Shown here: positions 5,827-13,649 of the stretch, in pieces
How positions within the stretch are numbered: the first letter of the stretch is position 1
How the letters are laid out: each line of letters opens with the position of its first letter
Origin: Elusimicrobiota bacterium
GTDB lineage: Bacteria; Elusimicrobiota; Elusimicrobia; Elusimicrobiales; Elusimicrobiaceae
Assembly: GCA_031259485.1 (NCBI GenBank)
Contig: JAIRLH010000119.1
Coordinates: forward strand, 1-15,491
Direction of reading: 5' to 3'
DNA length: 15,491 bases
The notes under the pieces: generated by a model
What the model saw: the letters and a program-made list of their open reading frames with translations, nothing else
Database searches by the model: none
What the model was told of the DNA's origin: nothing
Translations under genes and position numbers: made by a program

Positions 5827-7098
5827 ATGGAAGATTTTTTTGAATCACAGCGCGTGAAGAACGCCGCAGCGGCCATGCCGCTGGCGGCGCGCCTCGCCCC
5901 TCAGACGCTGGACGATTTTGCCGGCCAGCAGGAAGTGCTGGGCGCGGGCAAAATGCTGCGCCGCCTAATAGAGGCGGATAAAGTGGCCTCCGCCGTGTTT
6001 CACGGCCCGCCGGGCGTGGGCAAAACCGCGCTGGCGCGCTTTATAGCGCGCTCCACCAAAGCGCACGTGAGCGAACTTAACGCCGCCGCCGCCGGCGTGG
6101 CCGATTTAAAAAAAGTTATAGATACCGCGCGCCTGCGCGTAGAAAATAATTTCGGCGAGAAGCGCACTTTGCTCATACTTGACGAAATCCACCACTTCAA
6201 TAAAACGCAGCAGGACGTGCTGCTGCCCAGCGTTGAAAGCGGGCAGATAATTCTTATCGGCCTCACGACCGAAAACCCTTATTTTTACATCAATAACGCG
6301 CTGCTTTCGCGCTTTTCCGTTTTTGAATTCAAACCGCTCGCGCGTAAGGATTTGGAGAAAATCGTCAAGCGAGCCGCCGCCGCGGAAAATTTTGAAATCA
6401 CTTCGCAGGCGGAGGACTTTCTGATAACCCAGGCCAACGGCGACGCGCGGCGGCTTTTAAACGCTTTGGAGCTCGCGGCGATTACCACGCCTTATGATGG
6501 CGGGCCGAAAAAAATCACTCTGGAAATCGCCAAAGAATGCATACAAAAACGCCACCTGAATTACGATAAAAAGGGCGACGAGCATTATGACATAATATCC
6601 GCCTTCATCAAATCCATGAGAGGCAGCGACCCTGACGCCGCCGTTTACTGGCTCGCGCGCATGCTGGAATCAGGCGAAGACCCGCGCTTTATTGCGCGGC
6701 GTATTTTTATCTGCGCGGCAGAGGATGTAGGGCTGGCGGAGCCTTCGGCATTACTGCTGGCGGAGGGGGCTTTCAAAAGCGCGGAAGTGCTGGGCATGCC
6801 AGAAGTGCGTATACCGCTCGCCGAAGCGGCGGTATATGTGGCTTGCGCGCCCAAATCCAACGCGGCCTATCTGGCCATAAACGCGGCTTTGGACGAAGTC
6901 CGCAACGGCCCGCGGCGGGACGTGCCCGCCCATCTGCGCGGCGGCATGAAGAACGAGGGCTATAAATACGCGCATGATTTCCCCAACCACTATGTGGAGC
7001 AGGAGTATATGCCCCAGCCCAAGAAATTTTACAAGCCGACGGAACAGGGCCGCGAGCGCGCCATAAAAGACCGCCAGCAGCAATTGCGGAAAAAATAA
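5827..7098 (+). CDS. rarA: Replication-associated recombination protein A (RarA/MgsA), AAA+ ATPase
   Basis: RarA is a clamp-loader-related AAA+ ATPase acting at stalled replication forks. The 423 residues show the family opening (PLAARLAPQTLDDFAGQQEVLG), Walker A GPPGVGKT (60-67), Walker B LLILDE (115-120), sensor 1 GLTTEN (145-150), the Ser-Arg finger (161-162), sensor 2 region GDARRLLNALELA and the C-terminal tetramerisation region with KSMRGSDPDAAVYWLARML and RRDVPAHLRGG. The length is close to the usual ~430-450. The gene begins only 5 bases after the zapA-like stop with no recognisable Shine-Dalgarno, so translation probably depends on coupling to the upstream gene. It looks like the last gene of the pheS transcription unit. 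Confidence 0.95.
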   Translation: MEDFFESQRVKNAAAAMPLAARLAPQTLDDFAGQQEVLGAGKMLRRLIEADKVASAVFHGPPGVGKTALARFIARSTKAHVSELNAAAAGVADLKKVIDTARLRVENNFGEKRTLLILDEIHHFNKTQQDVLLPSVESGQIILIGLTTENPYFYINNALLSRFSVFEFKPLARKDLEKIVKRAAAAENFEITSQAEDFLITQANGDARRLLNALELAAITTPYDGGPKKITLEIAKECIQKRHLNYDKKGDEHYDIISAFIKSMRGSDPDAAVYWLARMLESGEDPRFIARRIFICAAEDVGLAEPSALLLAEGAFKSAEVLGMPEVRIPLAEAAVYVACAPKSNAAYLAINAALDEVRNGPRRDVPAHLRGGMKNEGYKYAHDFPNHYVEQEYMPQPKKFYKPTEQGRERAIKDRQQQLRKK

Positions 7099-7231
7099 CG
7101 GCAAATACCCTGTCAGGCTATGCCTGGCATCCCTTTATAAATGAGAATTGAAGACAAAGCGGAATTTAAAATTTTGCACCATGCCGTTGCCGTTAAATTC
7201 CTCAATATAAAAACAGAGAGAAAAACAAAAA
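7099..7231 (+). other. Intergenic gap between rarA and xseA with hairpin, inverted repeats and possible promoter
   Basis: A hairpin TGTCAGGC/GCCTGGCA (7111-7118/7122-7129, one G-U pair) follows rarA but lacks a clear U-tract, so it is at best a weak terminator. TAACGGCAA (7096-7104) is the exact reverse complement of 7187-7195, while GGAATTTAA (7161-7169) is the reverse complement of 7193-7201. The two downstream arms overlap by three bases, so the pairings compete. TATAAA at 7206-7211 could be the -10 box for xseA, with no good -35. Confidence 0.35.
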
Positions 7232-8428
7232 ATGACCGCCCCGCCGCCATTTGATAAAGAAAAAATTTTCAGCGTAAGCGAAATCAGCCTTATCATTAAA
7301 GAAATGCTGGAAGGAGTGCTTGCCGGCGTCAGCGTGGAGGGGGAAATTTCTAATCTCAAAACCGCGGCCAGCGGACACGTTTATTTTGACCTCAAGGACG
7401 GCGGCGCGCTGATTTCCGCCGTGATGTTCAAAGGCTATGCGCGCGGAGCGCAGCTCAAAGAGGGCGATTTAGTTTTGGCCAACGGCGACCTTTCCTGCTA
7501 TATCAAAAGCGGACGGTATCAGATAATAGTAAAATCCGTATCGGTGCGCACGCGCGGCAACCTTTATTTGGAATTTGAGAAACTTAAAGCCAAACTTACC
7601 GCCGAAGGACTTTTTGACGAAGAGCGCAAAAAGCCTCTGCCCAAATTTCCGCGGCGTATCGGCGTGATAACTTCCCCCGCGGGCGCGGCCGTGCGCGATA
7701 TTCTTTCGGTCCTGCGCAGGCGCGGCCGCAATCTGGAAATTATTATCGCCCCTGTTCTGGTGCAGGGCGAAGGCAGCAGAGAACAGATTTGCGAAGCGAT
7801 AAAAAACCTGAACAAACTCAACCCCGCCATTGATGTAATTCTGCTGGGCCGCGGCGGCGGCAGCATAGAGGATTTGTGGAGTTTTAACGAAGAAATTGTT
7901 GTGCGCGCGGTGGCGGCCAGCGCGGTGCCGATAATCTCCTGTGTCGGGCATGAAACCGATTTCACTCTTACAGATTTTGCCGCATCGCTGCGCGCGCCAA
8001 CGCCTTCCGCCGCGGCGGAAATGGTGGCTGAAAGCGCGCAGAATACGCTGCGCAATATCGAGCAGTTAAACAAAATGCTGTCGCAGGGCATAGCGCTGAA
8101 ATACGAAAGGCTTGCCGCGCGATTTTTTAACGCCGCACGCCATAAAGTGCTGCGCGAGCCGCGCGTAATTTTTGAGCCGGTTGAACAAAGGCTGGACGAT
8201 ATCGCAGAAAAACTGCAAAAGAACACCGCGCTGCACATCAAACACGCGCAGACGGATTTAGAAGCATTGGCCAGACGGCTGGCCGCACTGGGGCCGGCGG
8301 CGGTGCTCAAACGCGGGTATGCCATAGTGCGCCGGCTGGACGACGGCAAAATAGCGCGTACAGCGCATAAAGGCGAAAAATTAACCGTGGAAACATCGCA
8401 AGATTTATTTGAGGTGGAAACTTTATGA
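7232..8428 (+). CDS. xseA: Exodeoxyribonuclease VII large subunit
   Basis: Large subunit of exonuclease VII, which degrades single-stranded DNA from both ends in mismatch and crosslink repair. The 398 residues start with the OB-fold DNA-binding domain (about 11-107, with FSVSEISLIIKEMLEG, VEGEISNLK, YFDLKD). The catalytic domain follows, with GVITSPAGAAVRDIL (144-158), GRGGGSIEDLWSFNEE (206-221) and CVGHETDFTLTDFAASLRAPTPSAAAE (237-263). The C-terminal helical region is shorter than in E. coli (456 residues), leaving a reduced coiled-coil arm, and ends with the usual LKRGYAIVRR segment. The ribosome-binding site is only a purine-rich AGAGAG. The stop overlaps the xseB start (ATGA at 8425-8428), as expected for the two-subunit enzyme. 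Confidence 0.97.
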   Translation: MTAPPPFDKEKIFSVSEISLIIKEMLEGVLAGVSVEGEISNLKTAASGHVYFDLKDGGALISAVMFKGYARGAQLKEGDLVLANGDLSCYIKSGRYQIIVKSVSVRTRGNLYLEFEKLKAKLTAEGLFDEERKKPLPKFPRRIGVITSPAGAAVRDILSVLRRRGRNLEIIIAPVLVQGEGSREQICEAIKNLNKLNPAIDVILLGRGGGSIEDLWSFNEEIVVRAVAASAVPIISCVGHETDFTLTDFAASLRAPTPSAAAEMVAESAQNTLRNIEQLNKMLSQGIALKYERLAARFFNAARHKVLREPRVIFEPVEQRLDDIAEKLQKNTALHIKHAQTDLEALARRLAALGPAAVLKRGYAIVRRLDDGKIARTAHKGEKLTVETSQDLFEVETL

Positions 8429-8667
8429 CAAAACAAAACACATTTGAAGCAAAGCTCGCGCGGCTGGAGGAGATTGTAAATATCTTAGACGGCGAAAGCC
8501 TGAACCTTGACGATGCGGCCATACTGTTTGAAGAAGGTACGGAACTTTCAAAACAACTTTCGCTCAAGCTCAAAGAAATCAAATTCAAGGTGGAAGCCCT
8601 GCGCGCCAAAGGCGCGGATTTGGAACTTGAACCTTTTTCTGATGAGCCGCAGAAGCAAAATCCTTAA
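8425..8667 (+). CDS. xseB: Exodeoxyribonuclease VII small subunit
   Basis: An 80-residue partner of XseA that forms the elongated helical part of exonuclease VII. The family pattern is clear: FEAKLARLEEIVNILDGESLNLDDAAILFEEGTEL, then a second helix. The length is typical (about 80). Start ATG overlaps the xseA TGA by four bases, so the subunits are translationally coupled. No intrinsic terminator is seen after it. Confidence 0.96.
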   Translation: MTKQNTFEAKLARLEEIVNILDGESLNLDDAAILFEEGTELSKQLSLKLKEIKFKVEALRAKGADLELEPFSDEPQKQNP

Positions 8668-8701
8668 TTCTATGTTAATAATGCAGGTAATGCAAAAGGG
8701 C

Positions 8702-8730
8702 TTGTAAAACTTTTCTCTATTTAGTATAAA
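8702..8730 (+). promoter_or_regulatory. Promoter of the second pilin gene (TTGTAA-N17-TATAAA)
   Basis: TTGTAA at 8702-8707 and TATAAA at 8725-8730 are separated by exactly 17 bases, the best two-box sigma70-type promoter in the window. Transcription from about 8737 would give a leader of roughly 32 nt carrying GAGGA at 8757-8761. Confidence 0.65.
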
Positions 8731-8768
8731 AAATAGATGTTTATTTTTAAATCAACGAGGATATCGCC

Positions 8769-9269
8769 ATGCATAGCAACAAAAACGCTTTTACTCTAAT
8801 TGAATTACTGGTTGTTGTTTTAATAATCGGTATTTTGGCAGCCATTGCTTTGCCGCAGTATTATAAAGCCGTGCGCAGAAGCCGCGCCTCTGAAGCCATA
8901 ACAATGCTTAACGCAATACTTAAAGGACAGGAAGAATATTTCTTGATACACGGGGAATATACTGATAATATTGAGGATTTATCAATAACAGTTCCTCCGC
9001 AAAAACTGGAAAAAAATATGTTCGGCAAAGATAGAGGCTCAAACTATTCCTATTATTGTTTTGATAAGAGAACATGCGCCGCCATAATTGGTAATTTTGA
9101 TCATCCTACTTTTGAATTTCATACTGACGTACACAGTGCTAGTACTGTTAAAGGCAAAAGATGGTGTCAGTTATCCGGTGAAAAGAATCAAAATGCCCGT
9201 GACATATGCGAACTGATGGGCACTGTTGATCCTGCTTTTGGCGGCGGCAATTATTACTTATTAAAATAA
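8769..9269 (+). CDS. Type IV pilin-like protein (second copy, divergent C-terminal domain)
   Basis: A 166-residue prepilin-like protein. The leader MHSNKNA is followed by FTLIELLVVVLIIGILAAI, with Glu at mature position 5 and a hydrophobic helix up to ALPQYY. The residue before the cleavage site is Ala, not the usual Gly. Cysteines are at 97, 103, 133 and 147, and the WC...ARDICELMG pattern matches the pilin at 1152-1682 in spacing style, although the globular domains otherwise differ. GAGGA at 8757-8761 is 7 bases from the ATG. The gene has its own promoter, stands alone between xseB and the convergent PTS operon, and is more AT-rich than both. No prepilin peptidase or assembly ATPase is present here, so it depends on machinery encoded elsewhere. 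Confidence 0.87.
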   Translation: MHSNKNAFTLIELLVVVLIIGILAAIALPQYYKAVRRSRASEAITMLNAILKGQEEYFLIHGEYTDNIEDLSITVPPQKLEKNMFGKDRGSNYSYYCFDKRTCAAIIGNFDHPTFEFHTDVHSASTVKGKRWCQLSGEKNQNARDICELMGTVDPAFGGGNYYLLK

Positions 9270-9295
9270 TTCCGATCAGCTTTATGAAAGCGTAA

Positions 9296-11041
9296 TTATG
9301 AATTGTCTTCGTCCGTTTTATAATTCTCTTTAAGTTTTTTTATCTCTTCGGAACTTGTCAAAAGTATCGCCGCCTGGGCGAGATTGGCGCAGTCTTTAAA
9401 GTTTAAATTTCTTAAAGTGTTTTTTATCCTCAAAAACATTCTGGGCGTGACGGAAAGGATGTCTACACCCGCGCCTATGAGGAAAGGCACCATCTCAGGG
9501 TCGGAGGCCATTTCGCCGCAGACGCTTACCGGCCGGCCTTTTTTTCGCGCTGCCTGCACCACGGAATTTATGGTGCGCAGCACGGCGGGGTGGTAAGGAT
9601 CGTATAAATCCGCCACTTCCTGGTTGACCCTGTCCACCGCCAAAATATACTGTATTAAATCATTTGTGCCGATAGAAACAAAATCCGCCTCCGGCAGCAC
9701 CGCGTCCATGGTGAGCGCGGCTGAGGGCACTTCTATCATCGCGCCGATTTGTATGGGCAGCGCGGGCTGCGCGCCTCTGGCCCGCATATCTGCCAGAACT
9801 TCGCCGAAAACTTTACGCACTTCGGCAAGCTCCCCCGAGCCGGAAACCATGGGCACCATAAGGTTTACCTGCCCGTGCGAGGCGGCGGCTGCGCGGATAA
9901 TCGCGCGCATTTGGGTTTTCATAAGCTCCGGATATTTGAGGAATAAGCGTATCCCGCGGCAGCCCATAAACGGGTTATCCTCCGTCTCGGTACGCGCGAG
10001 GCCGAAATCCGCCGCTTTATCGCCGCCAAGGTCGGCCAGACGTATTGTGACGGGCCGCACGCCAAAGCGCTGCACAGCTTTTTTGTAAACCGCAAACTGT
10101 TCTTCTTCCGTGGGGGGCTCCGGCCTGTCCATAAAAATAAATTCAGTGCGCAACAGACCCAGACCCTCGGAGTGGAAAGTATCCCATTCTTTGGTATCGC
10201 GCCGCGGGTCGTAATTGATGTAAAGCAGCACTTTATGCCCGTCTTTGGTTATATTCGGCAGATTGCTGATGTCTTTTAAAGACTGCTCAGCCTTGGCAAA
10301 ATCTCCCTGATATTTTTTGTAAATCTCCAAAGTCGCGTCGTCGGGGTTTATGATAAGCGCGCCGCTCTGGCCGTCCAAAACCAGAATATCGCCGGCGCGG
10401 ATTTGCGCAGCCGCGTTAGAAAGCCCCACCACGGCCGGCATCTGCATACTTTGAGCAAGCAGGGCCGTGTGGCTGGTTTTGCCGCCGATATCCGTGGCAA
10501 AACCCAGCACTTTTTTGCTTTTGAGGCGGAAGGTGTCCGAAGGATATAAATTATGCGCTATTACTATAGAAGGCTCCTTAATGCCCGCGAATTTATTATG
10601 CCGCTTTTCGGTAAGGTTTTCAAAGACGCGCTTGGCCACGTCGGCCACGTCAAATTTACGCTCGCGGAAGAACTCGTCCTTGATATTTTCAAAGCCCGCG
10701 CTGATTTCGCGCACCGCGGCGTATAAAGCGGTTTCGGCGCAGATATGCTCCGTCTCTATTTTTTTGACGACGCCTTCGGTAAGCATGGGGTCTTTGAGTA
10801 TCAGCTTATGCGCCTCCATAAGCTGGGCGTAATTTTCGCCGAAAAGCTCACGCACTTTAATTTCGCCTTTATCCAAATCGTCTAGCGTGCGCGCCACCGC
10901 GGTTTGGAAGCGGCGCACTTCCTGCGCGACGGCCGCGGTCGGAATTTCCTTCCTCTCCGCGTAAACGCCGTCGTGCTCAACTATATAGGCGGGGCCTATG
11001 GCTATGCCCGGGCTTGCCGGTATGCCTTTTAATATATCCAT
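9296..11041 (-). CDS. ptsI: Phosphoenolpyruvate-protein phosphotransferase (PTS enzyme I)
   Basis: Cytoplasmic enzyme I transfers phosphate from PEP to HPr at the head of the PTS. The 581 residues include the N-terminal HPr-binding/phosphohistidine domain with active His191 in GGKTSHTALLAQ (186-197), the linker, and the PEP-binding barrel with LGLLRTEFIFMDR (294-306), FMGCRGIRL (358-366), FVSIGTNDLIQY (454-465) and Cys508 in SVCGEMA, the proton-donor position. The start ATG follows the HPr stop with no gap, so it is translationally coupled. It is the last gene of the minus-strand operon and converges on the pilin gene, with only 26 bases between the two stops and no strong terminator. Confidence 0.98.
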   Translation of the reverse strand: MDILKGIPASPGIAIGPAYIVEHDGVYAERKEIPTAAVAQEVRRFQTAVARTLDDLDKGEIKVRELFGENYAQLMEAHKLILKDPMLTEGVVKKIETEHICAETALYAAVREISAGFENIKDEFFRERKFDVADVAKRVFENLTEKRHNKFAGIKEPSIVIAHNLYPSDTFRLKSKKVLGFATDIGGKTSHTALLAQSMQMPAVVGLSNAAAQIRAGDILVLDGQSGALIINPDDATLEIYKKYQGDFAKAEQSLKDISNLPNITKDGHKVLLYINYDPRRDTKEWDTFHSEGLGLLRTEFIFMDRPEPPTEEEQFAVYKKAVQRFGVRPVTIRLADLGGDKAADFGLARTETEDNPFMGCRGIRLFLKYPELMKTQMRAIIRAAAASHGQVNLMVPMVSGSGELAEVRKVFGEVLADMRARGAQPALPIQIGAMIEVPSAALTMDAVLPEADFVSIGTNDLIQYILAVDRVNQEVADLYDPYHPAVLRTINSVVQAARKKGRPVSVCGEMASDPEMVPFLIGAGVDILSVTPRMFLRIKNTLRNLNFKDCANLAQAAILLTSSEEIKKLKENYKTDEDNS

Positions 11042-11317
11042 TTAATAACCGAGCTCCTCCTCGCAAATTTTTTTAATCACGGCTTTAAGGGCCAGGAAGG
11101 CCTGTTCCTCGTCCGGGCCGCGCACGCTGAGGCTGATTTTTGCCCCGCGCTCCGCCGCGAGCATCATTATGCCCATTATGCTTTTGGCATTGATTTCCAT
11201 GCCGTCCTTTGCGATGAGAATATCGCTCTTATACCTGCCCGCCTCCTGCGCGAGCAGCGCGGCCGGCCGCGCGTGTATGCCCAGTTTATTTTTTATTTCA
11301 ATATCTTCTTTTATCAC
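11042..11317 (-). CDS. ptsH: Phosphocarrier protein HPr
   Basis: Small phosphocarrier between enzyme I and EIIA. With the GTG start at 11317 the protein has 91 residues. Active His15 falls in GIHARPA (13-19) and the regulatory Ser46 in AKSIMGIM (44-51), exactly the canonical numbering, which supports this start. A GAGGGGGG ribosome-binding site precedes the GTG by a few bases and overlaps the EIID stop. The frame is open further upstream inside the EIID gene, but that would add about 41 residues never seen in HPr. Ser46 together with the hprK gene in the same operon implies regulation by ATP- or pyrophosphate-dependent serine phosphorylation. Confidence 0.95.
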   Translation of the reverse strand: MIKEDIEIKNKLGIHARPAALLAQEAGRYKSDILIAKDGMEINAKSIMGIMMLAAERGAKISLSVRGPDEEQAFLALKAVIKKICEEELGY

Positions 11318-11328
11318 TCCAGCCCCCC

Positions 11329-12168
11329 TCAGGCCAGCAGGGATGCGGCGGTAAAAAACGCCGTCGCCCCAAGATATAAAAACATATTCGGTATATTCAG
11401 CTTCTTCATAAATACGCTTAAAACCACAAAAGCCGCGCAAAGGGCAAATCTTGCGGCAAGGTCAACGTTGACTGATTCGCCGCTGAAGCGCAGGTACAGC
11501 CCGCAGAAAATAACAAAAACAGTAAATACTTGGCCAAGCGTTTTGAGGAAGTAAATTATTTTGTTCCAGTTGATTTTTATAAGGCCGTAAAAATCATCCT
11601 CCGTGCCGCGGAAGCTGTCGGCAAGACCTTTAATGCGCGCGGCGGTTGCGGGCACATTATACAGCAGCAGTGAGGCGATTACGGCCAGCGCGGCCTCAAA
11701 AACCGCTCCGCCCGAAGGCATGTCCTCGTGCAATATCTGTACCTGTGCGCCGAATAAAATAGTAAGGCACAAAACCAGCGAAAGCGGTTTTAAAGTGGCC
11801 CAGAAGAGCCTGTCCCCCAGCGAGGCGGCGGTATTTGCCGTGCCGGCGCGGATTATGCGGTATTCACGCTCTTCATCCTGCCGCGACGGCGCCGCCGAAA
11901 GCGAAGGCGCGGATACAATGGGCGTTGCGGAGATTTTACGCTCCTGCCCTATCAGCGCGCCTAGGCTGTAAGTGCTCAGCACCGGATTGGTGTTAAAGGC
12001 TTCCACGTTGCGCGCCACGGCGTGGCGCAGGCCTTCCGCGTCCTTTTTATAAATATACTTAAGCGCGGGCGTCAACGCGAAAAGCGCGCCGATATTCTGC
12101 ATCTGGGCGTAATTCCAGAAGCCCTGTAGAAGATAAGACCGTAAAAAAACGCTTAAAAGAATTTTCAT
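11329..12168 (-). CDS. Mannose-family PTS transporter subunit EIID
   Basis: Membrane subunit that forms the sugar channel together with EIIC. The 279 residues show the EIID hallmarks: SYLLQGFWNYAQMQNIGALFALTPAL near the N-terminus (11-36), EAFNTNPVLSTYSLGALIGQE (56-76), AASLGDRLFWATLKP (114-128), then hydrophobic segments about 128-143, 157-175, 208-227, 238-254 and 262-278. Between residues 77 and 108 lies an Ala/Ser/Pro-rich, partly charged linker that looks longer than in enteric ManZ, where the family usually has an EE..NG..I stretch. The gene starts 3 bases after the EIIC stop. Substrate cannot be told from sequence. Confidence 0.92.
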   Translation of the reverse strand: MKILLSVFLRSYLLQGFWNYAQMQNIGALFALTPALKYIYKKDAEGLRHAVARNVEAFNTNPVLSTYSLGALIGQERKISATPIVSAPSLSAAPSRQDEEREYRIIRAGTANTAASLGDRLFWATLKPLSLVLCLTILFGAQVQILHEDMPSGGAVFEAALAVIASLLLYNVPATAARIKGLADSFRGTEDDFYGLIKINWNKIIYFLKTLGQVFTVFVIFCGLYLRFSGESVNVDLAARFALCAAFVVLSVFMKKLNIPNMFLYLGATAFFTAASLLA

Positions 12169-12171
12169 AAT

Positions 12172-12783
12172 TTAATCCGTTTTGGGCTTGGTGCTGAAAG
12201 AGATAAACAAAGCCGCCAGGCCCATCCACGGCGCGATGAAATAAGAAAATTTAAAAGCTATGTGCACTTTCTCCGGCAGGCCCAGGCTTATAAAAGCCAG
12301 CAGCGGGCCGGCGGCCGTAAGCATAACCAGCACAAAAGCAAAAACGCTGAGATACTGTAAAATAAGGCTTTTGACGATAATCTGCGCGGCGGACAGGCGG
12401 CCGTCAATAATTTCCTTCTCCGCGCTTTGCAAAACCGCGACGCGCCATCGTCTTATATGTCTTTCTATAAAAGAGAATACCACGCCGAACACAATACCGA
12501 CGAAAAACGCGAAATAAACTGGTACGGCGAAGAAATAAACCGACAGCACGCCCATACCCGCGCTTATAGCCCCGCTGGGAGGCACCACGCCGCCTATGGG
12601 GATAAAATCAAGGTAAAGAAGTTCAGTAAATAAACCGAGCTGCAAACCGAGCAGGAAATCCCCCGTGAGAAAACCGAAAACGCCGCCCACAACCAGCGGC
12701 CTTGAGAACAGAAACTGGCCGATATAGGTTGTATCCATCTCAAGCAGCGCGAGCAACGCGCCGAAAAGAAGCAGCTCGGTCAT
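12172..12783 (-). CDS. Mannose-family PTS transporter subunit EIIC
   Basis: Polytopic membrane subunit that binds and passes the sugar. The 203 residues contain several hydrophobic segments (roughly 2-15, 28-50, 74-105, 138-168, 176-196) and the EIIC signature around GLQLGLFTELLYLDFIPIGGVVPPSGAISA (46-75), where the Glu and the PPSG turn are conserved. It is somewhat shorter than enteric ManY (about 265 residues), comparable with the compact EIIC proteins of deltaproteobacteria-type operons as I recall them. Only one base separates it from the EIIB stop. Predicted inner-membrane location with EIID. Confidence 0.9.
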   Translation of the reverse strand: MTELLLFGALLALLEMDTTYIGQFLFSRPLVVGGVFGFLTGDFLLGLQLGLFTELLYLDFIPIGGVVPPSGAISAGMGVLSVYFFAVPVYFAFFVGIVFGVVFSFIERHIRRWRVAVLQSAEKEIIDGRLSAAQIIVKSLILQYLSVFAFVLVMLTAAGPLLAFISLGLPEKVHIAFKFSYFIAPWMGLAALFISFSTKPKTD

Positions 12784-12784
12784 A

Positions 12785-13246
12785 TCAAAACAGCCTCCCG
12801 ATGGGTACGGAAGACGGCAGCGCCCGCAAATCCAGCTTTACGCCGCGCGCCTTTAAATCCTGCACAAAATCCTCTTCCCGCGCGCTGAGGTAAACTCCGG
12901 CGGAAATTTCTTTTTTGCCGGATTCATAGCGCGTATTGCCTATGTTTACCTGGGCCGGCGCGAAACCGCCGTCAATAATTGCTTTAAGTTCATTTAAATC
13001 TTCCGCCAGCACAAACTGCCGCAGCGGCGACGGCAGCTGTAAATACTGCGCGGCGCGCGCGGCCTGCATGACGGCCAGCCCGTACTGCGCCGGCAGGGCC
13101 ATGCGCCACATCTTCCTTGCAAAAGCTCCGTCGGAGCTTTGCGCGCATACAAGCACGACTTCCTGCGCTTTAAGCGCGGGCAGCCAGCCTTCCACAACCT
13201 GCCCGTGAATAAGCCTGTTGTCAACGCGCGTCATGATTATAGCCAT
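12785..13246 (-). CDS. Mannose/sorbose-family PTS component EIIB
   Basis: Cytoplasmic EIIB, which takes phosphate from EIIA on a histidine and passes it to the sugar. The 153 residues begin MAIIMTRVDNRLIHGQVVEGW, containing the catalytic His14 in the diagnostic RVDNRLIHGQV motif, and later show NIGNTRY and the C-terminal LRALPSS. The ATG at 13246 gives the family N-terminus, and an internal ATG four codons later is less likely. Separate EIIA and EIIB genes, rather than the fused ManX of E. coli, are seen here. Confidence 0.95.
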   Translation of the reverse strand: MAIIMTRVDNRLIHGQVVEGWLPALKAQEVVLVCAQSSDGAFARKMWRMALPAQYGLAVMQAARAAQYLQLPSPLRQFVLAEDLNELKAIIDGGFAPAQVNIGNTRYESGKKEISAGVYLSAREEDFVQDLKARGVKLDLRALPSSVPIGRLF

Positions 13247-13259
13247 ACATTGCCCGCGG

Positions 13260-13649
13260 TCATTTGAGTTTTTCCGTTGCGTTCAGCATGCTTTTTACGC
13301 CGTCTTCCAGCACTTTGCCCGCGAGCTCCGCGGCGGTTAAAGTATCCCTGTTGTTCAGCGCGGAAAGCAGCATATTCAGATTAAGCCCGCATACCACGTT
13401 TACATTCCCCATGCCCTGCGTGGCCGTTGCCGGAACATTGCATGCCGTACCGCCGAAAACATCCACCATTATCAGCGTGCCCAGCGGGTCAACCTTCTGT
13501 TTTATTTCGCCGCTCAGCTGTTGCAAATCAACTTTGCCGCTCACGGTAAAAACGTCAACGCCGTTTATGTCAAAAGGGTAAATTTTAGATGCCGTTTCCA
13601 GCATGGAGCGCGCCATATCGCCGTGCGCGATAAGGATTATTTTTACCAT
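13260..13649 (-). CDS. Mannose/sorbose-family PTS component EIIA
   Basis: Cytoplasmic EIIA accepts phosphate from HPr on a histidine. The 129 residues start MVKIILIAHGDMARSM with the active His9. They continue with VDVFGGTACN (62-71), whose Asp63 and GGT turn match the catalytic Asp and loop of the family, and VCGLNLNMLL (87-95). Its start overlaps the rapZ stop by 7 bases and EIIB follows after 13 bases. A freestanding EIIA next to rapZ and hprK could also serve signalling, but the full set of EIIB, EIIC and EIID downstream argues for transport. Confidence 0.95.
   Translation of the reverse strand: MVKIILIAHGDMARSMLETASKIYPFDINGVDVFTVSGKVDLQQLSGEIKQKVDPLGTLIMVDVFGGTACNVPATATQGMGNVNVVCGLNLNMLLSALNNRDTLTAAELAGKVLEDGVKSMLNATEKLK

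Noticed and set aside
7111..7129. Hairpin after rarA as an intrinsic terminator
   Set aside because: The 8-bp stem is acceptable but is followed by TCCCTTTATAA rather than a U-run. I kept it only as a note in the gap entry.
9279..9291. GCTTT-ATG-AAAGC hairpin as a bidirectional terminator between the second pilin and ptsI
   Set aside because: The stem is only 5 bp, AT-rich, and has no proper U-tract on either side.
11318..11440. Longer HPr starting at 11440
   Set aside because: The extension lies inside the EIID gene and would displace His15 and Ser46 from their canonical positions. The GTG at 11317 has a strong ribosome-binding site.
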